Source of the DNA: JABJAG01 sp965222215
GTDB taxonomy: Bacteria; Pseudomonadota; Alphaproteobacteria; UBA6615
NCBI GenBank assembly: GCA_965222215.1
Contig: OZ244931.1
Location: forward strand, 1,426,001-1,490,000
Length of the DNA: 64,000 nucleotides
Direction: 5' to 3'
The notes beneath the pieces were generated by a model. The model saw nothing but the letters and a program-made list of their open reading frames with translations. It did no database searches and was not told where the DNA came from. Both the position numbers and the translations under genes were made by a program. This document shows, piece by piece, positions 15,724 through 25,134 of the stretch. Each line of letters begins with the position of its first letter. The first letter of the stretch is position 1.

Positions 15724-17829
15724 ATGCCACTTGACCAGAACCGCGCCGAAATTGCGCCGGAGAACCCCGCCGACGTGCAGGTGTTTCATTCGGCCTGTCC
15801 GCATGACTGCCCGAGCACCTGCGCGCTCGAGGTCGAGCGGCTGGATCCGGCCACGATCGGGCGGGTGCGGGGCGCCAGCGCCAACACTTACACCGCCGGC
15901 GTGATCTGCGCGAAGGTCGCGCGTTACGCCGAGCGGGTTCACCACCCCGATCGCCTGACGGTCCCGCTCCGGCGGGTGGGCGGGAAAGGCGTCGGGCGCG
16001 AGGCGTTTGAGGAAATCTCGTGGGAAGTGGCCCTGGACGTGGTCGCGGCGCGTCTGCGCGAAGCGGCGGCGAAGCATGGGCCCGAAACCGTCTGGCCCTA
16101 CTACTACGCCGGCACGATGGGGCTGGTGCAGCGCGACGGGATCAACCGCCTGCGCCATGTCATGGGCTACTCGCGCCAGCATTCGACGTTCTGCAACACG
16201 CTGGCCGATGCCGGCTGGATGGCGGGGTCAGGCGCGAAGCAGGGGGTCGATCCGCGCGAAATGGCGCAGTCCGACCTGATCGTGATCTGGGGCTGCAACC
16301 CGGTGAGCACGCAGGTCAACGTGATGACCCACGTGACCCGCGCGCGAAAGAACCGCGGCGCGAAGATCGTCGTGGTCGACCCCTACGAGACGGAATCGGC
16401 GAAGCAGGCGGATATCCATCTGATGCCCCACCCGGGCACCGACGCAGCGCTCGCCTGCGCCGTCATGCATGTGCTGTTCCGTGACGGGTACGCGGACCGC
16501 GACTATATGGCGACGTACACGAAGGGCGCGGACGAACTCGAGGCCCATCTTCGCGCGCGCGACCCGGCCTGGGCGGAAGCGATCACGGGAATCCCGGCAT
16601 CGGAGATCGAGGCGTTTGCAAAGCTCTACGGCTCGACCCCGCGCAGCTTCCTGCGGCTGGGTTTCGGCTTTACCCGCTCGCGCAACGGCGCGGTGCAGAT
16701 GTTCTCCGCGAGTTGCCTGCCCGCCGTGACCGGCGCCTGGCAGCACGAGGGCGGCGGCGCGCTGTACTCGAACGCCGGCATCTACGGCGTCGACCAGACC
16801 CTCATCAAGGGCGAGGATGTGATGGACACGTCGGTGCGGTTGCTCGACCAGTCCCGGATAGGCCCGATCCTGACAGGCGACAAACGAGATCTCGGCGACG
16901 GCCCGCCGGTCACGGCCCTGTTCATCCAGAACACCAACCCCATGAATGTCGCGCCGGATCTGGGGAAGGTCCGCGACGGCTTCCGGCGGGACGATCTGTT
17001 CGTGTGCGTGCACGAGCAGTTCATGACCGAGACCGCGGCGATGGCGGATATCGTCCTTCCGGCCACGACCTTTCTGGAACATGACGATATGTATGTTGCC
17101 GGCGGGCACACGCACCTGCAGGTGACGAAAGCCGTCATCGAACCGGTCGGCCAGTCGCGCTCCAACCATTGGGTCCTCTGCGAACTGGCGAAGCGGCTCG
17201 GCGCCGAGCACCCCGGTTTCGACATGACCGCCTGGGAACTGATGGACGACGCCCTGAAGCGTTCCGGCTATGCCGGCGCGCAGGAAATCTGGGAGGGGCA
17301 TTGGGAAGACCGCGCCCGCGCCTTCGACGACGCCCATTTCCTGAACGGGTTCGGCCACGACGACAAGCGGTTCCACTTCACGCCGGACTGGTCGAAGATC
17401 GGCGGCAACCACCACGGCATGCCCGACCTGCCGGATCACTACGATGTGGTCGACGGCCGCGACGATGCGCACCCGTTCCGCCTCGTGACCGCGCCGTCGC
17501 GCAACTACCTGAACACCAGCTTCACGGAGACCGCGACAAGCCGGAAGCGCGAGGGACGGCCGGAAGCGCAGATCCATCCGGCGACCTGCGCGGAGCTAGG
17601 CCTGGAGGCCGGCGGCCTTGTCCGGATCGGCAACGCGCAGGGATCGGTCGTGGTGCACGTGCAGCCCACGGAGGGGGTGCGCCGCAGCACGGTCATCGTC
17701 GAAAGCGTGTGGCCGAATGCCGCGTTTGTGGAGGGGATCGGGATCAATCTCCTCGTCAGCGCCGACGCCGGACAGCCGAACGGCGGCGCGGTGTTTCACG
17801 ACACCGCGGTGTGGCTGGAGCGCGCATGA
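15724..17829 (+). CDS. Molybdopterin oxidoreductase (DMSO reductase superfamily)
   Basis: A 701-residue molybdenum bis-MGD enzyme. The N-terminal [4Fe-4S] ligands are C25, C29, C33 (CPHDCPSTC) and C62 (GVICAK). Core segments DLIVIWGCNPVSTQ and FIQNTNPMNV are typical, and the C-terminal domain has LVTAPSRNYLNTSF. No Tat signal is visible, so it is likely cytoplasmic. The start is the ATG after the weak GGAGACAAAACG site; upstream frame runs into copy 3. No membrane or FeS partner subunit is encoded nearby, so substrate and electron partner are unknown. Its stop overlaps the mipZ start (ATGA). Confidence 0.9.
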   Translation: MPLDQNRAEIAPENPADVQVFHSACPHDCPSTCALEVERLDPATIGRVRGASANTYTAGVICAKVARYAERVHHPDRLTVPLRRVGGKGVGREAFEEISWEVALDVVAARLREAAAKHGPETVWPYYYAGTMGLVQRDGINRLRHVMGYSRQHSTFCNTLADAGWMAGSGAKQGVDPREMAQSDLIVIWGCNPVSTQVNVMTHVTRARKNRGAKIVVVDPYETESAKQADIHLMPHPGTDAALACAVMHVLFRDGYADRDYMATYTKGADELEAHLRARDPAWAEAITGIPASEIEAFAKLYGSTPRSFLRLGFGFTRSRNGAVQMFSASCLPAVTGAWQHEGGGALYSNAGIYGVDQTLIKGEDVMDTSVRLLDQSRIGPILTGDKRDLGDGPPVTALFIQNTNPMNVAPDLGKVRDGFRRDDLFVCVHEQFMTETAAMADIVLPATTFLEHDDMYVAGGHTHLQVTKAVIEPVGQSRSNHWVLCELAKRLGAEHPGFDMTAWELMDDALKRSGYAGAQEIWEGHWEDRARAFDDAHFLNGFGHDDKRFHFTPDWSKIGGNHHGMPDLPDHYDVVDGRDDAHPFRLVTAPSRNYLNTSFTETATSRKREGRPEAQIHPATCAELGLEAGGLVRIGNAQGSVVVHVQPTEGVRRSTVIVESVWPNAAFVEGIGINLLVSADAGQPNGGAVFHDTAVWLERA

Positions 17830-18659
17830 ACGCGACGGTCATTGTCCTCGGCAACGAGAAGGGCGGAACAGGCAAATCCACGACCGCGATGCACCTCATC
17901 GTCGGCCTGCTGCGCGAAGGCTATGCCGTCGGCGCGATCGATCTCGATGCCCGGCAGGGAAGCCTGACGCGCTACTTCGACAACCGGGTTGCCTATGCCG
18001 AGAAACACGATGTCGACCTGCCGCAACCCGTCTACCGTGCGATCGGCCGGAGCGACCTTCGTGACCGGGTCCTCGCCGGTGAGGACGAGCGCCAGCAGGT
18101 GCATCGCCTGTTGGAAGAACTCGAAGGCCGCTGCGACGTGGTGGTGATCGACACACCCGGCAGCGACAACCCGCTGTCGCGCGCGGGGCATTCTTTCGCC
18201 GATATCCTGGTTACCCCGATCAACGACAGTTTCGTCGACCTGGACCTGCTCGGCCGGATCGAGCCGGAGACGAACAGGGTGCTGTCGCCGAGCAGCTATT
18301 CGGAGATGGTCTGGGAGCAGAAAAAAGCGCGCGCGCTCCGCGATGGCGGGTCCATAGACTGGATTATCATGCGCAACCGGCTGGCGGCGCTCGATTCACG
18401 CAACAAGCGCAATATGGACGCGGCGCTTGAGGCGCTTTCCGCGCGACTGGGCTTCCGGCTTGCCCACGGTTTCAGCGAGCGCGTGATATTTCGCGAACTG
18501 TTCCTCAAGGGCCTGACGCTTCTCGACGTGCGTGAAGAGGGCTCGGACGTGGACCTCACCATGTCTCACATCGCGGCCCTCCAGGAAGTGCGCAACCTGT
18601 TGCGCGCCCTGGGCGTGCCGGAAGCGGTGGACGCCCCCGACGTCGCGGCGGCGGGCTAA
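17826..18659 (+). CDS. mipZ: MipZ, division-plane positioning ATPase
   Basis: A 277-residue P-loop ATPase of the ParA/MinD superfamily that forms polar gradients and inhibits FtsZ assembly away from midcell. The deviant Walker A is at residues 12-18 (KGGTGKS). IDLDARQGSLTRYFDNR, VVVIDTPGSDNPLSR, VTPINDSFVDLDLLG and RNRLA closely match Caulobacter MipZ. Start overlaps the preceding stop by four bases, which suggests translational coupling with the molybdoenzyme. It explains how this organism places its septum without Min proteins. Confidence 0.92.
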   Translation: MNATVIVLGNEKGGTGKSTTAMHLIVGLLREGYAVGAIDLDARQGSLTRYFDNRVAYAEKHDVDLPQPVYRAIGRSDLRDRVLAGEDERQQVHRLLEELEGRCDVVVIDTPGSDNPLSRAGHSFADILVTPINDSFVDLDLLGRIEPETNRVLSPSSYSEMVWEQKKARALRDGGSIDWIIMRNRLAALDSRNKRNMDAALEALSARLGFRLAHGFSERVIFRELFLKGLTLLDVREEGSDVDLTMSHIAALQEVRNLLRALGVPEAVDAPDVAAAG

Positions 18660-18664
18660 CGCCC

Positions 18665-19393
18665 ATGACCGGCAACGATCCGCGCGACACGAAGCTTCCG
18701 TCCGGGCCATCGAGCCGGGCGGAAGTCGACGCGTTTCTGCAGAAGGTCGCGGCCAGCCCGTTGCAGCGGCCCGCCGGGCGCCGCGGCCGGTTGCTGTTCG
18801 CCATCGACGCGACGGCCAGCCGCGAGCCGACCTGGGACATGGCGTGCCAGCTCCAGTCCGAGATGTTCTCGGCGACCGACGATATCGGCGGTCTGGAGGT
18901 CCAACTCGCCTTCTATCGCGGCTTCGGTGAGATGAAGGTGACCAAATGGCTCGCCAGCGCCGACGAGCTCGTGCGCCGGATGATCAAGGTGCGGTGTCTG
19001 GCGGGGCGCACGCAGATCAGAAAGCTTCTGCGGCACACCCTGAAGGAAACAGGCGAGCAGAAAGTCGATGCACTTGTGTTCGTCGGCGATGTCGTCGAGG
19101 AAGACGTCGACGAACTCGGACACATCGCCGGCCAGCTCGGTCTCGTGGGCACGCCGGTCTTCGTGTTTCACGAGGGCGGGGAACCCGTCTCCCGGCGCGC
19201 TTTCGAGCAGATCGCACGGTTGTCCGGCGGTGCCTATTGCAGCTTCGATGCGGGCAGCGCCCAGCAACTGAAGGACCTGCTTGCGGCCGTGGCCGTGTTC
19301 TCGGCGGGCGGCCGTCGGGCGCTCGAGGATCTCGGAAATTCGCGCGGCGGGCGCGTGTTGCAGATTGCCGACCAGATGCGCGGCAAACGGTGA
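18665..19393 (+). CDS. VWA-like domain protein
   Basis: A 242-residue soluble protein starting five bases after mipZ. LLFAIDATASREPTWDMA (about residues 41-58) resembles the first strand and MIDAS region of a von Willebrand A fold, with D-x-T-x-S in place of the usual D-x-S-x-S. ALVFVGDVVEEDVDEL and GTPVFVFHEGG are later strands. It travels with mipZ and the next J-domain gene, from memory also in other alphaproteobacteria. The role is unknown; a protein-interaction platform is inferred. Confidence 0.75.
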   Translation: MTGNDPRDTKLPSGPSSRAEVDAFLQKVAASPLQRPAGRRGRLLFAIDATASREPTWDMACQLQSEMFSATDDIGGLEVQLAFYRGFGEMKVTKWLASADELVRRMIKVRCLAGRTQIRKLLRHTLKETGEQKVDALVFVGDVVEEDVDELGHIAGQLGLVGTPVFVFHEGGEPVSRRAFEQIARLSGGAYCSFDAGSAQQLKDLLAAVAVFSAGGRRALEDLGNSRGGRVLQIADQMRGKR

Positions 19394-19401
19394 GGTAGAC
19401 G

Positions 19402-20130
19402 ATGCCCTGGCTCATTCTTGCGGTTTGCCTGCTGATCGGCGGCTGGTTGCTGGCGCGCTGGTACGCCACCGCTCAGCCGGCCGATATCCTGCGGGCTGTC
19501 CGCTGGACGGCCGCGACGCTGCTGGTTGTCGGCCTCGCGGCGATCGCGCTTTCCGGTCGTTGGAATTTGCTCTGGATGCTCCTTTTCCCGGCGGTCCCGC
19601 TTCTGACGCGGTGGCGCGCGATAAAAAGCATGCAGAAGAACGCCCGAGGTCCCACGGGCGGACAGACAAGCCAGGTCGACACCCGCTTTCTGCGGATGGA
19701 GCTGGATCACGACACCGGCGACATGGACGGGGAGGTGCGCGAGGGCCCGTTTGTCGGGAGCAGGCTTTCCGCACTCAAGCTGGGGGAGGCGATCGAGCTC
19801 TGGCGCGCGGTGGCGCAGGCCGACGAGCAGTCGCGCATCGTGCTCGAAAGCTACCTCGACCGTGCGCACCCGGAATGGCGCGATGTCGTAGGTGAGGCGG
19901 CAACGTCCGGCCGCGACGAGGGTGCGGGTAACGCCGAAAGCCCCTGGGCGCGCGGCGATATGTCCGTGGAAGAAGCCCGCCAGATACTCGGCGTCGATGC
20001 GGAGACCAGCGATGCAGACATCGAGGCCGCCTGGCGCCGGGAGATGAAGAAAGCCCATCCCGATCAGGGCGGTTCCGACTGGATGGCCGCCAAGGTCAAT
20101 CAGGCCAAGGATACGTTGCTCAAACGCTAG
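19402..20130 (+). CDS. Membrane-anchored J-domain (DnaJ-like) protein
   Basis: A 242-residue protein with two N-terminal transmembrane segments (about 3-20 and 35-68) and a C-terminal J domain. The J domain includes the essential HPD in KKAHPDQGGSDWMAAKVNQA and ends on the last lysine-arginine. The design resembles mitochondrial TIM14 and alphaproteobacterial J proteins that recruit DnaK to the membrane. Nine bases separate it from the VWA gene, so mipZ, VWA and J-domain genes look like one operon. Its DnaK-linked role is inferred from the motif. Confidence 0.85.
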   Translation: MPWLILAVCLLIGGWLLARWYATAQPADILRAVRWTAATLLVVGLAAIALSGRWNLLWMLLFPAVPLLTRWRAIKSMQKNARGPTGGQTSQVDTRFLRMELDHDTGDMDGEVREGPFVGSRLSALKLGEAIELWRAVAQADEQSRIVLESYLDRAHPEWRDVVGEAATSGRDEGAGNAESPWARGDMSVEEARQILGVDAETSDADIEAAWRREMKKAHPDQGGSDWMAAKVNQAKDTLLKR

Positions 20131-20220
20131 GCTACCGCGCTTGCGTGCAATCGCGGGGCTATGGCAGAAGTTCCGCTCCTGCCGTTCGGCGCACCGATAA
20201 CGGGCCCTCCCAGAGATCTG

Positions 20221-21102
20221 ATGGTAAACCGCGTACGCAAGGCGATCTTTCCGGTCGGCGGCATGGGAACCCGGTTCCTGCCCGCCACCAAGGCCATGCC
20301 GAAGGAAATGCTGCCGGTCGTGGACCGGCCACTGATCCAGTATGCCGTCGACGAAGCGCGTGCGGCGGGGATCGAGCAATTCATCTTCGTGACGGGCCGG
20401 GGAAAGAGCGCGATCGAAGACCATTTCGACCACTCGATCGAACTCGAAAACCTGCTGCAGGAGCGCGACAAGAAAGATGCGCTGGCCGATCTGCGCGAGA
20501 CCCTGCTGCCGCCCGGCGACATTGCCTATGTGCGCCAGCAGGAACCGCTCGGGCTCGGGCATGCGGTCTGGTGTGCCCGCCATCTGGTCGGCAACGAGCC
20601 GTTCGCGGTGCTTCTCGCCGACGACCTGATCCGGGCCGACACGCCCTGCCTCAAGCAAATGGTGGACGTCTTTGCGGAGACCGAAGGTAACGTTGTTGCC
20701 GCAATGGAAGTGCCCGATGAGCACACGTCGCGCTACGGCATTATCGATGCGGGCGGCGCGAGCGGCGATGTGCGGCCCGTCCGGGGACTCGTTGAAAAAC
20801 CGGCGGCGGGAACCGCGCCGTCGAATTTGGCGGTGATCGGCCGCTACATCCTGATGCCGGAAGTGTTCGACGAACTCGGTCGCCAGGAAAAGGGCGCGGG
20901 CGACGAGATTCAGCTGACCGACGCGATGGCACGCCTCATTGACCGGCAACCGTTCCACGGTCTTGCGTTCGAGGGCACGCGGTTCGACTGCGGCGACAAG
21001 CTCGGTTTTCTCGAAGCCAACATCGTGTTCGCCATGGCGCGCGACGATCTCGGCCCTGGCGCCCTGGATATGGTTCGACGCCTGGCGGGAGACGCCCGAT
21101 GA
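20221..21102 (+). CDS. galU: UTP-glucose-1-phosphate uridylyltransferase
   Basis: A 293-residue enzyme that makes UDP-glucose from UTP and glucose 1-phosphate. It starts MVNRVRKAIFPVGGMGTRFLP, the nucleotide-binding signature, with KAMPKEMLPVVDRPLIQYAVDEA following. VEKPAAGTAPSNLAVIGRY and GTRFDCGDKLGFLEANI are typical. The ATG at 20221 gives the family N-terminus; an ATG 60 bases upstream is also in frame but adds non-conserved residues. It overlaps ugd by four bases, so UDP-glucose is channelled to UDP-glucuronate synthesis. Confidence 0.95.
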   Translation: MVNRVRKAIFPVGGMGTRFLPATKAMPKEMLPVVDRPLIQYAVDEARAAGIEQFIFVTGRGKSAIEDHFDHSIELENLLQERDKKDALADLRETLLPPGDIAYVRQQEPLGLGHAVWCARHLVGNEPFAVLLADDLIRADTPCLKQMVDVFAETEGNVVAAMEVPDEHTSRYGIIDAGGASGDVRPVRGLVEKPAAGTAPSNLAVIGRYILMPEVFDELGRQEKGAGDEIQLTDAMARLIDRQPFHGLAFEGTRFDCGDKLGFLEANIVFAMARDDLGPGALDMVRRLAGDAR

Positions 21103-22421
21103 AGATCGCGATGGTCGGCACCGGCTATGTGGGGCTGGTCTCGGGTGCCTGTTTCTCGGAATTCGGCTGGGATGTCGTCTGTGTCGACAACAATGCCGAG
21201 AAGATCGAGATGCTCGAAGCCGGGCAGATGCCGATCTACGAACCGGGGCTGGACAACCTCGTCGCACGCAATGTCGGCGCGGGGCGTCTGACATTCACGA
21301 CGGATCTGGCGAGCGCCGTGTCAGGCGCCGAGGCTGTATTCATCGCTGTCGGCACCCCTTCGCGGCGCGGCGACGGACATGCGGACCTGAGCTATGTCTT
21401 TCAGGCCGCCGAGGATATCGCGCGCCATGCCGACGGTTACACGGTAGTGGTGACCAAATCGACGGTGCCTGTTGGTACCGGCCGGGAGGTCATGAAGCGC
21501 ATCAAGGCGGTCCGCCCGGACGTCGACATCGAAATTGCCTCCAACCCGGAGTTTCTCCGCGAGGGCTCGGCGATCGAGGATTTCATGCGCCCGGACCGTG
21601 TCGTGATCGGCACGGACTCCGAGAAGGCCGGTGAGACCGTCGGCGCGCTGTATCGCCCGCTCTATCTGCGCGATACGCCGATCATGTTCACGAGCCTGGA
21701 GACCGCGGAACTTATCAAGTACGCGGCCAACACGTTCCTGGCGACGAAGATCACGTTCATCAACGAATTCGCGGACCTTTGCGAGAAGGTCGGCGCGAAC
21801 GTGCAGGACGTGGCGAAGGGAATCGGCCTCGACGGGCGCATCGGTTCCAAATTTCTTCATGCCGGACCGGGATACGGCGGTTCCTGCTTCCCGAAGGACA
21901 CCGAAGCGCTCGTACGCTCCGCACGCGACGCGGGCGCGCCCATTTCCATCGTCGAGCAGGTCATCCGGGTCAATGACAACCGCAAGGAAGCGATGGCGCG
22001 AAAGATCATCGATGCGTGCGGCGGTGACGTGAACGGGAAGACGGTCGGTGTACTCGGGCTGACTTTCAAACCGAACACGGACGACATGCGCGATTCACCG
22101 TCGCTGGTGATCGTGCCGCGATTGATGGAGGCGGGCGCGACGGTGCGTGTGTTCGACCCCGTCGGCATGGACGAAGCGAAGGCGCTGATGGACGGCCCCG
22201 TCTGGTGCACTGACGCCTACGACGCGATGGACGGCGCCGACGCCGTGGCGATCGTGACCGAATGGAACGAGTTTCGCGCCCTCGATCTGAACCGCGCCAA
22301 GAGCCTGCTCAAGTCGCCGATCATGGTCGACCTTCGGAATGTCTACCGGCCGGACCAGATGCAGGAAGCCGGCTTCAAGTATGTCTCCATCGGGCGCGGC
22401 AGCGTGCCGGCGGCCGAATAG
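21099..22421 (+). CDS. ugd: UDP-glucose 6-dehydrogenase
   Basis: A 440-residue NAD-dependent enzyme oxidising UDP-glucose to UDP-glucuronate. The Rossmann motif GTGYVG is at residues 7-12, and the catalytic cysteine is C263 in GPGYGGSCFPKD. IASNPEFLREGSAI and TFKPNTDDMRDSPS are family markers. Start overlaps the galU stop. With galU and the next phosphomannomutase it supplies precursors for capsule, exopolysaccharide or lipopolysaccharide; glycosyltransferases themselves are not in this window. Confidence 0.96.
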   Translation: MKIAMVGTGYVGLVSGACFSEFGWDVVCVDNNAEKIEMLEAGQMPIYEPGLDNLVARNVGAGRLTFTTDLASAVSGAEAVFIAVGTPSRRGDGHADLSYVFQAAEDIARHADGYTVVVTKSTVPVGTGREVMKRIKAVRPDVDIEIASNPEFLREGSAIEDFMRPDRVVIGTDSEKAGETVGALYRPLYLRDTPIMFTSLETAELIKYAANTFLATKITFINEFADLCEKVGANVQDVAKGIGLDGRIGSKFLHAGPGYGGSCFPKDTEALVRSARDAGAPISIVEQVIRVNDNRKEAMARKIIDACGGDVNGKTVGVLGLTFKPNTDDMRDSPSLVIVPRLMEAGATVRVFDPVGMDEAKALMDGPVWCTDAYDAMDGADAVAIVTEWNEFRALDLNRAKSLLKSPIMVDLRNVYRPDQMQEAGFKYVSIGRGSVPAAE

Positions 22422-22428
22422 AGGTTCC

Positions 22429-23814
22429 ATGTCCGATCCACACAATTTCGACCCGACGATCCTGCGTGAGTACGATATCCGTGGCATCGTCGGAGATAAC
22501 CTGACGCGTGACGACGCCTATGCCGTCGGCCGCGGCTTCGGGACCTGCATCGTCGAGAATGGCGGCGACCATGCGGCGCTCGGCTTCGACGGTCGCCTGA
22601 CATCGCCTGAGCTGGCCGAAGCCGTACTGGACGGCCTGATGGCCTGCGGCGTGCATGTGAAGCGCATCAATATGGGGCCGACCCCCATGCTGTCCTTCGC
22701 GATCCGCCACCTCGATACCGGTTCCGGCATCATGGTGACCGGCAGTCACAACCCGGCCGACTATAACGGGTTCAAGATGACGCTGGCGGGCAAGCCGTTC
22801 TTTGGAGATGCCATCCAGCGCCTGGGCAAGATCGCCGCCAAGGCCAACTACGCCAGCGGTGAAGGCAGCGTCGAGGACATCGACGTGCGCGAAGACTATG
22901 TGAGCGTTCTCGCGCGCGAACATCAGCCGCTTCGCATGGCGCGCGTGGCCTGGGATCCGGGCAACGGTGCGGCCGGTGAGGTGCTGAACATGCTGTGCAC
23001 GCGCATGCCGGGCCATCACCACGTGATCAACGGCATCGTCGACGGCACGTTCCCCGGTCATCACCCCGACCCGACGGTCGCGGAAAATCTCGTGGACCTG
23101 CAGAAACACGTCACCGACAACGATTGCGAACTCGGTATTGCGTTCGATGGCGACGGTGACCGGGTCGGCGTCGTCGACGGGCAGGGGCGGATTCTCTGGG
23201 CGGACCAGTTGATGATGCTGTTTGCGCAGGACGTGCTCGAGGAAGAACCCGGCGCGACGATCATCGCCGATGTGAAGTCGAGCCAGGTCCTGTTCGATGA
23301 GATTTCGAGGCTGGGCGGCGTTCCGGTGATGTGGAAGACCGGACACTCACTGATCAAATCGAAAATGACGGAGACCGGCGCGCCGCTCGCGGGAGAGATG
23401 AGCGGTCACATCTTCTTCGCTGACCGATATTTCGGTTTCGATGACGGCCTGTATGCCGCCGTGCGTCTCCTGTCTTTTCTGGAACGACAGGGTGTGACCC
23501 TGGCAAGCCTGCGCGACCGCATTCCCGAGGTGCATAACACTCCGGAACTGCGTTTCCCGTGCGACGAGGCGCGCAAGTTCGCCGTGATCGGCGAGGTCGA
23601 GGGGCGGCTCGCCGATGCCGGTGCGGATGTGACCGGTATTGACGGCGTGCGTGTGAACACCGAAGACGGCTGGTGGCTGCTGCGCGCGTCGAATACCCAG
23701 GATGTCCTCGTGGCACGTTGCGAAGCGCATGACGAAGCGGGTCTCGACCGGCTCAAGCAGGCGCTTGTCGGGCAACTCGACGCCAGCGGCATTGCTGCGC
23801 CGGACGAACTGTAG
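22429..23814 (+). CDS. Phosphomannomutase/phosphoglucomutase
   Basis: A 461-residue alpha-D-phosphohexomutase that moves phosphate between C6 and C1 of mannose or glucose. It has the N-terminal REYDIRGIVGDNL, the phosphoserine loop VTGSHNPADYNGFK, the metal loop FDGDGDRVG, and the sugar loop GEMSGHIFF. These fit AlgC/ManB-type bifunctional enzymes. GAGGTTCC precedes the ATG weakly, seven bases after ugd. Glucose 1-phosphate made here would feed galU two genes upstream. Confidence 0.93.
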   Translation: MSDPHNFDPTILREYDIRGIVGDNLTRDDAYAVGRGFGTCIVENGGDHAALGFDGRLTSPELAEAVLDGLMACGVHVKRINMGPTPMLSFAIRHLDTGSGIMVTGSHNPADYNGFKMTLAGKPFFGDAIQRLGKIAAKANYASGEGSVEDIDVREDYVSVLAREHQPLRMARVAWDPGNGAAGEVLNMLCTRMPGHHHVINGIVDGTFPGHHPDPTVAENLVDLQKHVTDNDCELGIAFDGDGDRVGVVDGQGRILWADQLMMLFAQDVLEEEPGATIIADVKSSQVLFDEISRLGGVPVMWKTGHSLIKSKMTETGAPLAGEMSGHIFFADRYFGFDDGLYAAVRLLSFLERQGVTLASLRDRIPEVHNTPELRFPCDEARKFAVIGEVEGRLADAGADVTGIDGVRVNTEDGWWLLRASNTQDVLVARCEAHDEAGLDRLKQALVGQLDASGIAAPDEL

Positions 23815-23824
23815 GCTCGAAATA

Positions 23825-23885
23825 GTTCCGGAATGAGTCTTTCACGCCGGATCACCAATCGGCGTCACAAGTTCCATTCCGAAAC
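23825..23885. repeat. Long hairpin in the intergenic region after phosphomannomutase
   Basis: GTTCCGGAATG (23825-23835) pairs with CATTCCGAAAC (23875-23885) at all but one position. Inside, ACGCCG and CGGCGT form a second stem. No T tract follows, so it is not a standard intrinsic terminator. It might protect the 3' end of the operon transcript or bind a regulator of the next gene. Confidence 0.4.
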
Positions 23886-23966
23886 ATGGTTCGCGCGAAA
23901 CCGGCGAAGCCGCTATTATTTGAGCTGATCGAAATTACAACCGCACCCACCAAGAGAGAGGTCGCG

Positions 23967-25079
23967 ATGAGACTGGGTTACTTCGCCATGCCGGTGCACC
24001 CGCTGCACCGCAACTACACCGAGACGCTGAAAGAGGATCGCGAGGCGATCATCTACTGCGACGAACTCGGCTTCTACGACGCGTTCATGGGCGAACATCT
24101 GACGGATGCGGCCGAGAACATCACCAGTTCGATGCTGTTCCACGCGACGCTGATCCACTCGACCAAGAACATCAAGCTGGCGACGGGCACGACCAATCTT
24201 TCGCACCTGCACCCGACCCTTGTGGCCACCCACGCTGCGATGTTCGATCATCTGGCCGAGGGCCGGTTCATCATGGGCATCAGCCCGGGTGCGCTGACGT
24301 CGGACGCAGAGGCGCTCGGCATCCTCGACGAGGACCGCAACCAGATTTTCGCCGAAGCGATCGATGTGATTCTGGAGATCTGGGAGCGCGATTACCCGTA
24401 CAAGATCGACCTGCCGAACAACCGCTTCAAGGTGACCACCGAGAAGACGCTGTTTGCGGAAACCGGTGTTGGCATCATGCCGAAGCCGTATCAGGACCCG
24501 CGCCCGGAAATCGTCGGCACGGTGGTGGCGCCATTCTCCAAGGGTGTGATCGCGATGGGCAAGCGCGACTTCCACCCGCTGTCGGCGAACTTCCTGATCG
24601 ACAAGTGGGCGGCGACCCACTGGAAGAACTATGCCGAGGGCAAGGCGGAAGCCGGTATCGAGGCCGATCCGTCCGACTGGCGCATCGCGCGCACCGTGTT
24701 CGTGGCCGACGACGCCGCCACGGCACGCCGCTACGGCCGCGACGACGACAAGAGCCCGTATCGCTTCTACTACAACCAGATCTACAGCAAGCTGAAGAAG
24801 GCGAACCGTCACGCCGTGTTCAAGCATGAGCGCGACGAACCCGATGAGGCGATCAACATCGAGCGGATCATGGACGACCTTGTGATCCAGGGTACCGTGA
24901 ACGACGTGGTCGACCAGATCCTGGCCTTCCGCGAAGTGACCGGAGATTTCGGCGAACTCGTCTATGCCGGCATGGACTGGGTGGACGAGGATCTCGGCCG
25001 CCGGTCCCTGCAGCTCATGGCCGAAGAGGTCATGCCGCGGGTCAACGAGGCGATCGGCCAGTCCGAGGCCGCCGAGTAG
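23967..25079 (+). CDS. LLM-class flavin-dependent oxidoreductase
   Basis: A 370-residue bacterial-luciferase-like protein. MRLGYFAMPVHPLHRNYTET begins the barrel; GEHLTD, GTTNLSHLHPTLVATHAAM and GRFIMGISPGA are family segments. It would use reduced FMN (or F420) to oxidise or desulfonate an unknown substrate. The start was set at the ATG after GAGAGAGG; a longer reading adds a non-conserved leader. It is a single-gene unit with its own strong terminator just downstream. Confidence 0.9.
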   Translation: MRLGYFAMPVHPLHRNYTETLKEDREAIIYCDELGFYDAFMGEHLTDAAENITSSMLFHATLIHSTKNIKLATGTTNLSHLHPTLVATHAAMFDHLAEGRFIMGISPGALTSDAEALGILDEDRNQIFAEAIDVILEIWERDYPYKIDLPNNRFKVTTEKTLFAETGVGIMPKPYQDPRPEIVGTVVAPFSKGVIAMGKRDFHPLSANFLIDKWAATHWKNYAEGKAEAGIEADPSDWRIARTVFVADDAATARRYGRDDDKSPYRFYYNQIYSKLKKANRHAVFKHERDEPDEAINIERIMDDLVIQGTVNDVVDQILAFREVTGDFGELVYAGMDWVDEDLGRRSLQLMAEEVMPRVNEAIGQSEAAE

Positions 25080-25102
25080 GCGTTACCGAGACATATATCG
25101 AG

Positions 25103-25134
25103 AAAGCCCCGCCATCGTGCGGGGCTTTTTCTTT
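25103..25134 (+). terminator. Intrinsic terminator of the LLM oxidoreductase gene
   Basis: AAAGCCCCGC and GCGGGGCTTT form a 10-bp stem with six-base loop, running into a T-rich tract. It lies 23 bases after the stop codon. Confidence 0.9.

Noticed and set aside
19234..21294. A 686-codon frame opposite the VWA, J-domain and galU genes
   Set aside because: Antisense shadow crossing several genes, Arg- and His-rich composition.
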